Positions 1 through 7,519 of a stretch of 34,748 nt of DNA are shown piece by piece. Source of the DNA: an uncultured Eubacteriales bacterium (lineage in GTDB: Bacteria > Bacillota > Clostridia > Oscillospirales > UBA644); contig CAJLLT010000022.1 in NCBI GenBank assembly GCA_905207625.1, positions 1 through 34,748 of the forward strand. The letters run 5' to 3'. The position numbers and the translations under genes were made by a program. Position 1 is the stretch's first letter. Every line of letters starts with the position of its first letter. Under the pieces are notes generated by a model. That model had not been told where the DNA came from. It saw only the letters and a program-made list of their open reading frames with translations, and searched no databases.

Positions 1-25
1 TTAGGGCTATGCCCGAAACTGAAAT

Positions 26-46
26 ACCCCCCGTTTTACGGGGGGA
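26..46 (-). terminator. Hairpin at end of the minus-strand gene run
   Basis: A C6-G/C-G6 stem of 7-8 bp with a 3-5 nt loop begins about 15 nt after the stop of the CobW-DUF1980 gene. On the minus strand it is followed only by a weak T-rich stretch (GTATTTCAGTTT). On the plus strand an AT-rich run follows, so it could serve both directions. No gene is visible between 1 and 60. Confidence 0.5.
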
Positions 47-60
47 TATTTATTTATCAT

Positions 61-1014
61 CTAAAAAAATGTGGCGACTGCGTCATTGCCCTCAAGTGCC
101 GGGCAATCCTCAAAACTTATCGGCGTAATGACCGGACCTTTCTGTCCGTACATGCGGTGGAACCGGATATCAACTTTCCCGGTAAGAATTCCCCATCTGT
201 TGCGTTTGTATTCCTGAGCATCCGGGGTGATACAGAGAAAACTCTGATAATTGATATCCTCAACGCAGCAGGTCATGACTTTTCGTCCGAAAGCATATGC
301 ATTCTCCGGGAATTTGGCGTCACGGTAAACATAGCCTTTGAAACGCACTGTTTTTCCCTGATATTTATCCATTTCTTCGGCTATATCACGGTAAAAGATC
401 GCATAGTCTCTGTCATCAATCTCAATTACGGGAGCCTCAATATCGTAGGGAAGTGGATCCTCAATCTCATCAAAATCCGCGTCACCGTTATCGTATTCGT
501 ATGCAATATCTGTTTTTCTGCTGATTGCCCGGACTTCCTTATGGAGATCCATTTTGTCAATATCGGCGGTATAATGTTTGAAAACGGTCATATTGCAGCT
601 GGCAAGTTTATCAACCATCAGCGAACGCATGTTCGCGTTATATATCCGGAAAGTTCTTGTATCTATAAGCAGAAATTCCTGATAAACAAGCCAGTTTTTC
701 GGCAAATTGGAATACAGCGACGAAAGCATCCACATTCCGTTGTACTCCACAAGTACCCGTTCCGCTTTTGTCTGACGTTGCAGATCGGACAGTTTTCCGG
801 TAGTAAGCTGATCTTCACTTTCGATTGTTTTTATAAACACATTCGGATTGCAGAACTTTGAGGGATCAAGTTCGGTTTCACCCTCTTCGCACAGCAACAC
901 CAGAGTTCTTTCGCCCGCATTGAAAGTTTTGTCTTCCAGGGTTGACTGTATAAAAGTGGTTTTTCCGGAGTCCAGGAAACCGGTGAACATGTATACAGGT
1001 ATTTCCACAGCCAT
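61..1014 (-). CDS. CobW-like GTPase fused to a DUF1980/YcgQ-like C-terminal domain
   Basis: This 317-aa protein has an N-terminal P-loop of the CobW/COG0523 type (GFLDSGKTT, residues 12-20). Its C-terminal part, about residues 200-310, resembles the TIGR03943/DUF1980 (YcgQ) domain: a GK-V-KG-VYRD start, FPEN, GR-VMTCC with a Cys pair at 249-250, and a W-x4-TG strand. The CxCC metal motif of classical COG0523 proteins is absent; the matching place reads CEEGE. COG0523 proteins are metal-dependent GTPases thought to deliver zinc, cobalt or iron to client proteins, and YcgQ-like domains usually partner a YcgR-type permease. That link to metal handling is inference. The ATG is preceded by AAGAGGT and lies 13 bp after the stop of the HDC-repeat GTPase, so both are probably co-transcribed. 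No permease gene is in the window. The fused architecture was recognised by eye from conserved residues. Confidence 0.72.
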   Translation of the reverse strand: MAVEIPVYMFTGFLDSGKTTFIQSTLEDKTFNAGERTLVLLCEEGETELDPSKFCNPNVFIKTIESEDQLTTGKLSDLQRQTKAERVLVEYNGMWMLSSLYSNLPKNWLVYQEFLLIDTRTFRIYNANMRSLMVDKLASCNMTVFKHYTADIDKMDLHKEVRAISRKTDIAYEYDNGDADFDEIEDPLPYDIEAPVIEIDDRDYAIFYRDIAEEMDKYQGKTVRFKGYVYRDAKFPENAYAFGRKVMTCCVEDINYQSFLCITPDAQEYKRNRWGILTGKVDIRFHRMYGQKGPVITPISFEDCPALEGNDAVATFF

Positions 1015-1027
1015 AGTCAGCTACCTC

Positions 1028-2254
1028 TTACACACCGAAAAGTGATTTAAGCGCATCTTCATTCAGTTTTGATCCGATAACGCACAGTCTGCCTATAGTC
1101 TCGGCACTTCCTCTGCGGATATCGGTTTCTCCGGGAACATAGTCGAAATGAATCCAGTTGCCTTCCGTTGCGGCGACTATCCCCTTTGCTCTCAGAACCG
1201 AACCGTATTTTTTCTCATCTTCAAGCTGCTCAAGCTTGTCTTTGAGTTCCTGTTCAGTAAACTTATGGGGAGTTTCAAGTCCCCAGCTTACAAATACCTC
1301 ATCCGCATGGTGGTGGTGATGGTCATGACCATGGCAGCAGCAGTCGTGATCATCGTCATCGTGATGATGTTCATGTTCGTGATCGTGGCAACAGCAGTCG
1401 TCATCGTCATCATCATCGTGATGATGTTCATGCTCGTGATCGTGGCAGCAACAGTCGTCATCATCGTCATCGTCGTGATGATGTTCATGTTCGTGATCGT
1501 GGCAGCAGCAGTCGTCATCATCGTCATCGTGGTCATGATGATGTTCATGCTCGTGATCATGGCAGCAGCAGTCGTGATCATCGTCATGGTGATGATGGTG
1601 ATGTTCGTGTTCCGCCTCTTCCTTAAGGTGATCCAACTCCGCCTGAAGAGTATTCTTTTTCTCCATGGTATTGAGAATCGTCTTACCGTCAATAAGATCC
1701 CAGTCCGTTGTAACGATAGAAGCAGTCTTATTATGTTCACGGAGCATGGAAACGCACTCTTCGAGCTTCTGTTCGCTCATATTCTTTGTGCGGCTGAGAA
1801 TTATGCAACTTGCATTTTCAACCTGATTGTTGAAAAATTCTCCGAAGTTTTTCATATACAGTCTGCATTTAGTTGCATCGACGACAGTGGTGAAGCCGTT
1901 GAGAACGACTTTATCATCCGTAGCGTTCTGAACTGCGGTTATAACGTCGCTAAGCTTGCCTACCCCTGAGGGTTCTATGATTATTCTGTCCGGATGGAAC
2001 TTTTCAAGAACTTCCTTGAGAGCCTTTGCAAAGTCTCCCACAAGGCTGCAACAAATGCAACCGGAGTTCATTTCAGTGATCTCTATGCCGGATTCTTTCA
2101 TAAAACCGCCATCGATACCGATATCACCGAATTCATTCTCAATGAGTACAAGCTGTTCACCTTTGTAGGCTTCTTTTATGAGTTTTTTGATAAGAGTTGT
2201 TTTTCCTGCACCGAGGAAACCGGAAAAAATGTCGATCTTAGTCAAAGTAATCAT
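1028..2254 (-). CDS. CobW/COG0523 GTPase with large His-Cys-Asp repeat insert
   Basis: The 408-aa protein is a canonical COG0523 metallochaperone-type GTPase: Walker A GFLGAGKT at 12-19, ENEFGD at 39-44, the metal-binding GCICC motif at 65-69, and a CobW_C domain at about 318-408. Between the two domains, residues 215-317 are almost purely H, C, D and E. By my count this tract has 41 His and 15 Cys, in five CCCH units spaced 18-20 residues apart, four of them nearly identical (CCCHDHEHEHHHD followed by Asp). His-rich linkers are known in this family (for example cyanobacterial and proteobacterial zinc or nickel members), but this tract is unusually long and uses Cys triplets. The likely role is storage or delivery of a thiophilic transition metal such as zinc or nickel; the metal is not determined by the sequence. 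The start has only a weak AAGAAAGAG ribosome binding site. Confidence 0.9.
   Translation of the reverse strand: MITLTKIDIFSGFLGAGKTTLIKKLIKEAYKGEQLVLIENEFGDIGIDGGFMKESGIEITEMNSGCICCSLVGDFAKALKEVLEKFHPDRIIIEPSGVGKLSDVITAVQNATDDKVVLNGFTTVVDATKCRLYMKNFGEFFNNQVENASCIILSRTKNMSEQKLEECVSMLREHNKTASIVTTDWDLIDGKTILNTMEKKNTLQAELDHLKEEAEHEHHHHHHDDDHDCCCHDHEHEHHHDHDDDDDDCCCHDHEHEHHHDDDDDDDCCCHDHEHEHHHDDDDDDDCCCHDHEHEHHHDDDDHDCCCHGHDHHHHHADEVFVSWGLETPHKFTEQELKDKLEQLEDEKKYGSVLRAKGIVAATEGNWIHFDYVPGETDIRRGSAETIGRLCVIGSKLNEDALKSLFGV
1304..1612 (-). repeat. In-frame minisatellite encoding CCCH/His/Asp modules
   Basis: About 310 bp made of five tandem units of 54-60 bp. Units differ mainly at synonymous positions (for example alternating gttcgt and gctcgt in the plus-strand reading), so expansion appears recent or is being homogenised. 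The unit length is always a multiple of three, keeping the GTPase frame open. Confidence 0.85.
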
Positions 2255-2261
2255 CTCTTTC

Positions 2262-2948
2262 TTAATTTTGTATCCACCGATAGTGAGCTATCGGGATTTC
2301 TCTTGCCAATGAGTCCTCTTCCAACCGGGGCTGCCCCGCATTGTGTATCAGCCACGGCAAACCTTTGCTGTTACGTTTATCGGAAACTATACCGATATGC
2401 CCATCGTAAACGACTATGTCTCCGGGCTGCCAGGCGGCGACATCGGACGTATCGACGGTCAGGGAGATGGCGTGTCTGTCAAAAAATACCTTAAGATTCC
2501 GGACACGGCGGAAGTCGATATTCGGGTCGGGATTCTTCGCGGCGGGGTAGCAGGAATTGTTATTTGCGATATCTTCATCCACCATTGCCTTTAGATCGTA
2601 ACCCGCAGCCTTGAACGCCTTCCAGATAACATCGGTACAAACCCCTCTGTCATCCGGCGGGTAACCTCCGGCGTAATATGTGCCGTCGTACATGGGTTTT
2701 GTTTCAACATAAGCTCTGGCGCCGAGCATTATGTCCGTAAGGTCGTCTATGCCGTCCCTGTCTTTGTCCTTGCCGCTGAGAACGGTCTCAATGCCGAAAT
2801 GTTCGGCGGTGTAAGCCTTTTTGGGGAGTATGTTCCAGTAGCGACCGAGGTATATAAGGCCTCCAAGCGCTGCTGCTGCAATAATTACAATGATGATAAG
2901 GATGATCAGATTTTTAACGTTGAGTCTTCTTCTCCTTCGTCTTCGCAT
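2262..2948 (-). CDS. Membrane-anchored DUF1287 protein, NlpC/CHAP-like fold likely
   Basis: The start chosen is the ATG at 2948, which has GGGAGG seven bases upstream; a TTG 24 bases earlier lacks such a site. The product is 228 aa: a very basic N-terminus (run of Arg), one transmembrane helix at about 12-35, then an extracytoplasmic domain. Conserved features of DUF1287 are GYPPDDRGVCTDV with Cys104, PDPNID-RRV, W-PGDIVVYDGHIGIVSD with His184, and H-NAG. Cys plus His suggest an NlpC/P60-like cysteine amidase or peptidase fold; activity on cell wall is inference. A short DxDxDG segment (DKDRDGIDD, about 61-69) looks like a calcium-binding loop. The gene overlaps the end of the pseudouridine synthase by 35 bp, so the two are translationally close. 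Confidence 0.8.
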   Translation of the reverse strand: MRRRRRRRLNVKNLIILIIIVIIAAAALGGLIYLGRYWNILPKKAYTAEHFGIETVLSGKDKDRDGIDDLTDIMLGARAYVETKPMYDGTYYAGGYPPDDRGVCTDVIWKAFKAAGYDLKAMVDEDIANNNSCYPAAKNPDPNIDFRRVRNLKVFFDRHAISLTVDTSDVAAWQPGDIVVYDGHIGIVSDKRNSKGLPWLIHNAGQPRLEEDSLAREIPIAHYRWIQN

Positions 2949-3897
2949 ATTTAGCCTCCCGCAAAGCTTCAACTTTTACCTGTTTTCTGAATTTCTTCTC
3001 ATTTACAGATCTGTCATCGGTTTTTCTGCTTCTGTATGCCTTATGCTTGATCTTTTCATCGTTGCGGACAGCCCTTTTCGAAGCGTTTTTTGTCATTGCC
3101 TTAGCCTCTTTTTTCAGTCCCACAGCCTCAAGCAGATAAGCCTTTTCCTTCGTTGTCATGGGCCTGTACTGTCCCGCGGACAGCCTGCCTACGGAAAGTT
3201 GTCCGATGGCGATTCTTTTGAGCAGTAATATTTCGAGGCCCACAGCTTCGCACATCCTTCGGATCTGTCTGTTTTTGCCCTCTGAAATAGTTATATGCAG
3301 AACTGTCTTTGCTATTTTTATTTCATTGTCTTCAAAGCCGTCTTTTGTTTCGGTTATATCCTCTATTATGTCGCCGTTGCGGTCGATGCGTGAATGTATT
3401 ACCGCGAGGGCAGGTTTTGTCATTCCGTCCTCGAGCATTATACCTTTACGGAACTTGTCAAGAACGTCGTCTCCGACCTTTCCTTTGACCGTAACTCTGT
3501 ATGTTTTATCCAGATGATAACGGGGGTGCATTGCCCTGTTTGCAAGCTCTCCGTCATCGGTAAGGATCAGCAGTCCTTCGCTGTCTCTGTCCAGTCGTCC
3601 CACGGGGTAGACCCTGCCCTTTATGCCTCCGATAAGGTCGGCAAGGACGCTTCTGTCGTCCTGGGCTTTCATAGTCGTTATGACACCTCGGGGCTTGTAA
3701 AACAGAAAATACTGTTTTTCACAGTTTTTCAGGTGCAGACGTTTTCCTTCGCAGGTCACTCTGTCCTTTTCGGGATCAATATCCTGACCTATTGCGGCGG
3801 GTTTGTTGTTTACGATAACTTTTCCCTGGCGTACCAATTCTTCGGCAGCTCTACGGGAGCAGTAGCCGCAGTCTGCAATGAATTTCTGAATTCTCAA
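2914..3897 (-). CDS. rluB: 23S rRNA pseudouridine synthase, RluB/RsuA family
   Basis: The 327-aa protein isomerises a uridine in rRNA to pseudouridine. It has an N-terminal S4 RNA-binding domain (residues 1-60, MRIQKFIADCG-CSRR), followed by the family II catalytic domain with GRLDRDSEGLL at 100-110; Asp103 is the catalytic aspartate. KTY-V and the EGKNRQIRRM motif are also present. After about residue 265 there is a Lys/Arg-rich tail, probably for RNA binding. The start is TTG at 3897 with GGAG nine bases upstream. Family members include RluB, RluE, RluF and RsuA; RluB-type is the best guess and the exact target site is not determined. Confidence 0.88.
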   Translation of the reverse strand: MRIQKFIADCGYCSRRAAEELVRQGKVIVNNKPAAIGQDIDPEKDRVTCEGKRLHLKNCEKQYFLFYKPRGVITTMKAQDDRSVLADLIGGIKGRVYPVGRLDRDSEGLLILTDDGELANRAMHPRYHLDKTYRVTVKGKVGDDVLDKFRKGIMLEDGMTKPALAVIHSRIDRNGDIIEDITETKDGFEDNEIKIAKTVLHITISEGKNRQIRRMCEAVGLEILLLKRIAIGQLSVGRLSAGQYRPMTTKEKAYLLEAVGLKKEAKAMTKNASKRAVRNDEKIKHKAYRSRKTDDRSVNEKKFRKQVKVEALREAKYAKTKEKKTQR

Positions 3898-3922
3898 AAC
3901 AGTATTCTCCGTTTTCCGGCGT

Positions 3923-5593
3923 TCAGCCTTTGTTTTCCGGCTCTTTATGCTGAGCCTCGTCTTCCATTCTTATGTGTTTGCGCTTTATTTTGCCCGATAT
4001 GGTTTTGGGCAGTTCGTCAACGTATTCGATGATCCGGGGATACTTATAGGGCGCAGTGGTCTTTTTGACGTGATTCTGCAATTCCTTGGTAAGTTCGGGG
4101 CCGGGAGTATATCCTTTTGCAAGAACGACAGTCGCTTTGACTATCTGACCTCTTTCGGGATCAGGTACCGCAGTTATTGCGGCTTCAAGCACTGCTTTAT
4201 GTTCAAGCAACGCAGATTCCACCTCAAAGGGACCGATCCTGTATCCGCTGGACTTTATAACGTCATCGCCTCTGCCTATAAACCAGAAGTATCCGTCTTC
4301 GTCCTTCCATGCCATGTCTCCGGTATGATAGTAGCCGTTGCGCATGACATTTGCGGTAGCTTCCTCATCCGCCATATATCCCCTGCATACCCCGGCGGGA
4401 ATACCGTTTCTGACATCAATGCATATCTCGCCCTCATAACCAACGGAGCACTCTTCATCGTTTTCATCAAGCAGTTTGATTCCGAAGGTGGGGGAGGGCT
4501 TGCCCGTAGATCCCGGCTTCGGGGTAAGCCACGGGAACACTGCGAGTATTGCCGGAGTTTCTGACTGTCCGAATCCCTCCCGGAGTTCTATTCCGGTCTT
4601 GTCCAGCCACTGACGGTATACCTCGGCGTTAAGAGGTTCTCCCGCTATATAACAAGCTCTGAGGGTCAGTTTATAATCCTCAAGATTTTCTTTTATGAGA
4701 AAACGGTATATTGTAGGCGGAGCGCAGAATGTCGTGATACATTTCGTAGACAGCATCTTCAGCACCTCTGCCGGCGGGAATTTGGCTTCGTAGTCATAAA
4801 CGAAAACGCAGGCTCCCATTATCCACTGTCCATACAGCTTTCCCCATGCGCATTTCGCCCAGCCGGTATCGGCCATGGTGAAATGAACATCTTTGTCTGT
4901 CAGGTTCTGCCAGAATCCGGCGGTTATGATATGTCCCAGAGGATAAGTGAAGACATGACGCACCATTTTCGGATGTGAGGTCGTTCCGGAGGTAAAGTAC
5001 ACAAGCATTGTGTCTTCATTTTCCGTTACCCGTTCCGGATGGGCGGGTTCAGCCTTGCTCATTTCTTCGTCAAAATCCACGAATCCGTCTTCTTTTCCAT
5101 CAACGGAAACAAGAACCAGCTCCGGATTCAAAGCTTTGCTCTTGACTACATGATCGTAGATTATCGGATCGGCAGCGCAGATTATAGTTCTGATACCTGC
5201 CGTTTTTACGCGGTAATCAATATCCTGATCCGTGAGCATATGGGTCGAAGGGATCGCTATCGCGCCGATTTTGTGCAGGGCAGGCATAATAAACCAGAAA
5301 TGATACCTTCTTTTCAGCATGAGCATTACGGTATCACCCTTCTTTATGCCGAGTTTTGTCAGAACCGTAACCGCTTTATTTGAAAGGTCGGATATCTCCC
5401 CGAAAGTGAAAGTCCGCTCTTGTCCTTTGTCATTGCACCACATCAAAGCTCTCTGATCCGGGGCAAGACGTCCCATTTCATCAACAATATCAAAGCCGAA
5501 GTTGAAATTTTCCGGTATATTTATTTTGAAATTCTGAATGAAATCCTCATATGATTCGAAATCTGTTTTTGCATATCTGTTAACAAGATTCAT
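3923..5593 (-). CDS. AMP-forming acyl-CoA synthetase
   Basis: I prefer the ATG at 5593 (556 aa, GAGGGG upstream) over an in-frame TTG at 5614. The enzyme belongs to the ANL superfamily and activates a carboxylic acid to acyl-CoA with ATP. Motifs in order: the P-loop-like YFTSGTTSHPKM, GEPLNAEVY, the adenylate-binding GFGQSETP, YHTGDMAWKDEDGYFWFIGRGDDVIKSSGYRIGPFEVE, and PKTISGKIKRKHIR with the catalytic lysine of the C-terminal lid. Similarity is closest to the medium-chain/benzoate-type (ACSM-like) group; the substrate is not visible. It lies 28 bp after an XRE-cupin regulator and downstream of the 2-oxoacid:ferredoxin oxidoreductase, which suggests that the acid it activates corresponds to the acyl-CoA handled by that enzyme. 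Confidence 0.88.
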   Translation of the reverse strand: MNLVNRYAKTDFESYEDFIQNFKINIPENFNFGFDIVDEMGRLAPDQRALMWCNDKGQERTFTFGEISDLSNKAVTVLTKLGIKKGDTVMLMLKRRYHFWFIMPALHKIGAIAIPSTHMLTDQDIDYRVKTAGIRTIICAADPIIYDHVVKSKALNPELVLVSVDGKEDGFVDFDEEMSKAEPAHPERVTENEDTMLVYFTSGTTSHPKMVRHVFTYPLGHIITAGFWQNLTDKDVHFTMADTGWAKCAWGKLYGQWIMGACVFVYDYEAKFPPAEVLKMLSTKCITTFCAPPTIYRFLIKENLEDYKLTLRACYIAGEPLNAEVYRQWLDKTGIELREGFGQSETPAILAVFPWLTPKPGSTGKPSPTFGIKLLDENDEECSVGYEGEICIDVRNGIPAGVCRGYMADEEATANVMRNGYYHTGDMAWKDEDGYFWFIGRGDDVIKSSGYRIGPFEVESALLEHKAVLEAAITAVPDPERGQIVKATVVLAKGYTPGPELTKELQNHVKKTTAPYKYPRIIEYVDELPKTISGKIKRKHIRMEDEAQHKEPENKG

Positions 5594-5621
5594 TTTATGT
5601 ATTTCCCCTCGCAACGGTTAA

Positions 5622-6173
5622 TTATATTGTAACCACAAGGATCTTTGCACTTTTACCGTCAAGGGCCTTCATGCCGTGGGGATAGAGGGAGTTGAAGTAA
5701 ACCGAATCTCCCTGTTCGACCGTGACCTCGTATTTATCGATTTTCAGAATAAACCTTCCCTCCAGACAGTAGTGAAATTCCTGTCCGGAATGTGAGTTGA
5801 GGTGAAAATCCTTATCCTCATTGGATTCAACGGTGACCAGGAGGGGTTCTACTTTTCTGTCGGCGAAATTAAAGGCAAGGTTTTCATATTTATATGCCTT
5901 TGTCCGTTCCACCGCCAGCCCTTTCCCGTTTTTAACATGGGCGTAAATGTGCAGCTTTGCGGTTTCACCCGTCAGCAGTTCCGTCATGCTGATTTTGAGA
6001 TGGTCGCAAGCATCCAGCAAAACGCTGACAGGTATAAGAGATTTATTGTTTTCCAGGTCTTTGTATTCTTCCAGAGAAAGACCTGTGACCTCCGCCATCT
6101 CTTCTGCGGAGACGTCGGACAATAATCGAATTGCGCGGAGTCTTTCAGCTATTTCGGAATTCTTTATTGCCAC
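5622..6173 (-). CDS. XRE-family regulator with C-terminal cupin domain
   Basis: The chosen start is GTG at 6173, preceded by AAAGGA nine bases away, giving 183 aa; an upstream TTG at 6230 would overlap the gamma-subunit gene by 29 bp. Residues about 8-65 form an HTH_3 domain (IAERLRAIRLLSDVSAEEMA, then a second helix with GLSLEEYKDLE). The C-terminal 70 residues are a cupin_2 barrel (H-S-GQEFHYCLEGRF, then a GDSVYF-PHG motif) that normally binds a small ligand. Regulators of this architecture commonly sit beside acyl-CoA synthetase and oxidoreductase genes and likely sense the pathway acid or acyl-CoA. That it controls this operon is inferred from position only. Confidence 0.88.
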   Translation of the reverse strand: MAIKNSEIAERLRAIRLLSDVSAEEMAEVTGLSLEEYKDLENNKSLIPVSVLLDACDHLKISMTELLTGETAKLHIYAHVKNGKGLAVERTKAYKYENLAFNFADRKVEPLLVTVESNEDKDFHLNSHSGQEFHYCLEGRFILKIDKYEVTVEQGDSVYFNSLYPHGMKALDGKSAKILVVTI

Positions 6174-6201
6174 AGTATCACGTCCTTTCGGTGACGGTAA
6201 G

Positions 6202-6738
6202 TCACTCCTGGTAATTGTATCCGAGTTCAAGGGCTTTGATATTTTTTTCTATCATAGCCTGTTTTGATGCGGGGACCACTTTATTTATAGCCTGTTTCAG
6301 GGTTTCAAGAGGGAGAAATTCCGTCTTTTTTGCCATCAGTCCCAGCGCAATTATGTTCGCAAGACCGTCCAGGCCTTCGTCCTTTGCCATTTTTGTGGCG
6401 GGTATACCATAAGCCTTTATATCTGTTCTTTCAGTTCTCGAAGATATAAGGAAGGAGTCGAATACTACGGTGCCTCCGGCAACAACCTTGTCTATGAATT
6501 TAACAAAAGAAGGTTCATTGAGAGCCATGAATACTGAAGGTTCATTGACTATGGGGGAAGCTATCGGAGCGTCGTCAATGCAGACGGCGCAGTTAGACGT
6601 GCCGCCTCTCATTTCAGGTCCGTAGCTGGGAAGCCAGGATATTTCTTTTTCAGCCATCATTCCGGCATAGGCTGCCACCTTTGCAGCAAAGAGGATTCCC
6701 TGTCCGCCGAATCCGGCAAATAAAATGTTGCAGGACAT
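6202..6738 (-). CDS. 2-oxoacid:ferredoxin oxidoreductase, gamma subunit
   Basis: The 178-aa product starts at the ATG at 6738, with AAGGAGG upstream, one base after the beta-subunit stop. It opens with the gamma-subunit signature NILFAGFGGQGI and continues with the Y-PEMRGGTSNC segment. In the complex it participates with alpha and beta in binding CoA and substrate. Its length is normal for a stand-alone gamma subunit. The order ferredoxin-alpha-beta-gamma is that of KOR/VOR-type enzymes. Confidence 0.9.
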   Translation of the reverse strand: MSCNILFAGFGGQGILFAAKVAAYAGMMAEKEISWLPSYGPEMRGGTSNCAVCIDDAPIASPIVNEPSVFMALNEPSFVKFIDKVVAGGTVVFDSFLISSRTERTDIKAYGIPATKMAKDEGLDGLANIIALGLMAKKTEFLPLETLKQAINKVVPASKQAMIEKNIKALELGYNYQE

Positions 6739-6739
6739 A

Positions 6740-7498
6740 TTATTTATCCTCCTTTTCTTCCGCGGTCTTGTCTTTGTAAACACCGAGAGGGTAGTAGGGG
6801 ATCATTTTATCTTCGACCCATTTCAGTGCGTCTATGGGTGTCATTCCCCAGTTTGTGGGGCATGCGCTGATAACTTCGATTATGGAAAAACCTTTCTTTG
6901 CTATCTGCGTTTCAAAACCTTTTTTAATCGCAGCTTTCGCGGCCATAACGTTTTTGACATTGTTGACCGCAACACGGGCAGCATAGGCTACGCCGTCAAG
7001 AGTTGAGAGCATTTCGCATACTCTGATGGGATAGCCCGCGGTTTTTACATCTCTGCCGTAGGGTGTTGTCTGGGTAACCTGGCCGGGAAGGGTCGTGGGT
7101 GCCATCTGCCCGCCGGTCATGCCGTAAATTGCATTGTTTATGAAGATTATAGTAACATTTTCGCCTCTTGTCGCAATGTGAACGGTCTCAGCCGTTCCGA
7201 TTGCCGCAAGATCGCCGTCGCCCTGATAAGTAAAAATAACATTATCGGGAAGTGCTCTTTTCAGACCGGTGGCAACGGCAGGCGCTCTTCCGTGAGGAGC
7301 TTCCACCATGTCACAGGAGAAGTAATCGTATGCCATAACCGAGCAACCGACGGGGGCAACTCCGACGGTGTTTCCCAGCACATCGAGTTCCTCCAGGCAT
7401 TCGCCTACCAGACGGTGGACTATGCCGTGGGGACAGCCGGGGCAATAGTGAGTCTGAACATTGGTCAGACCTTTTGTCTTTTCAAATACAACAGCCAT
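6740..7498 (-). CDS. 2-oxoacid:ferredoxin oxidoreductase, beta subunit (TPP-binding)
   Basis: The 252-aa product starts at the ATG at 7498 (GGGAGG upstream). It contains the CPGCPHG motif near the N-terminus and the thiamine diphosphate/Mg site GDGD (YQGDGDLAAIG) followed by the N-N-IYGMTGGQ segment typical of this family. It holds the TPP cofactor and the proximal iron-sulfur cluster in homologues. The paralogues for pyruvate, 2-oxoglutarate and branched-chain 2-oxoacids are close; the sequence alone does not settle the substrate. Confidence 0.92.
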   Translation of the reverse strand: MAVVFEKTKGLTNVQTHYCPGCPHGIVHRLVGECLEELDVLGNTVGVAPVGCSVMAYDYFSCDMVEAPHGRAPAVATGLKRALPDNVIFTYQGDGDLAAIGTAETVHIATRGENVTIIFINNAIYGMTGGQMAPTTLPGQVTQTTPYGRDVKTAGYPIRVCEMLSTLDGVAYAARVAVNNVKNVMAAKAAIKKGFETQIAKKGFSIIEVISACPTNWGMTPIDALKWVEDKMIPYYPLGVYKDKTAEEKEDK

Positions 7499-7519
7499 TT
7501 CAATTCTACCTCCCTGCAA

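Noticed and set aside
1304..1612. CRISPR-like array
   Set aside because: The units are tandem with no unique spacers, are in frame, and encode metal-binding residues; no cas genes are present.
1148..1969. Long open frame on the plus strand across the repeat tract of the HDC GTPase
   Set aside because: It is antisense to a clear GTPase and encodes low-complexity Val/Met/Ile repeats; it is open only because the repeat DNA has few stops in several frames.
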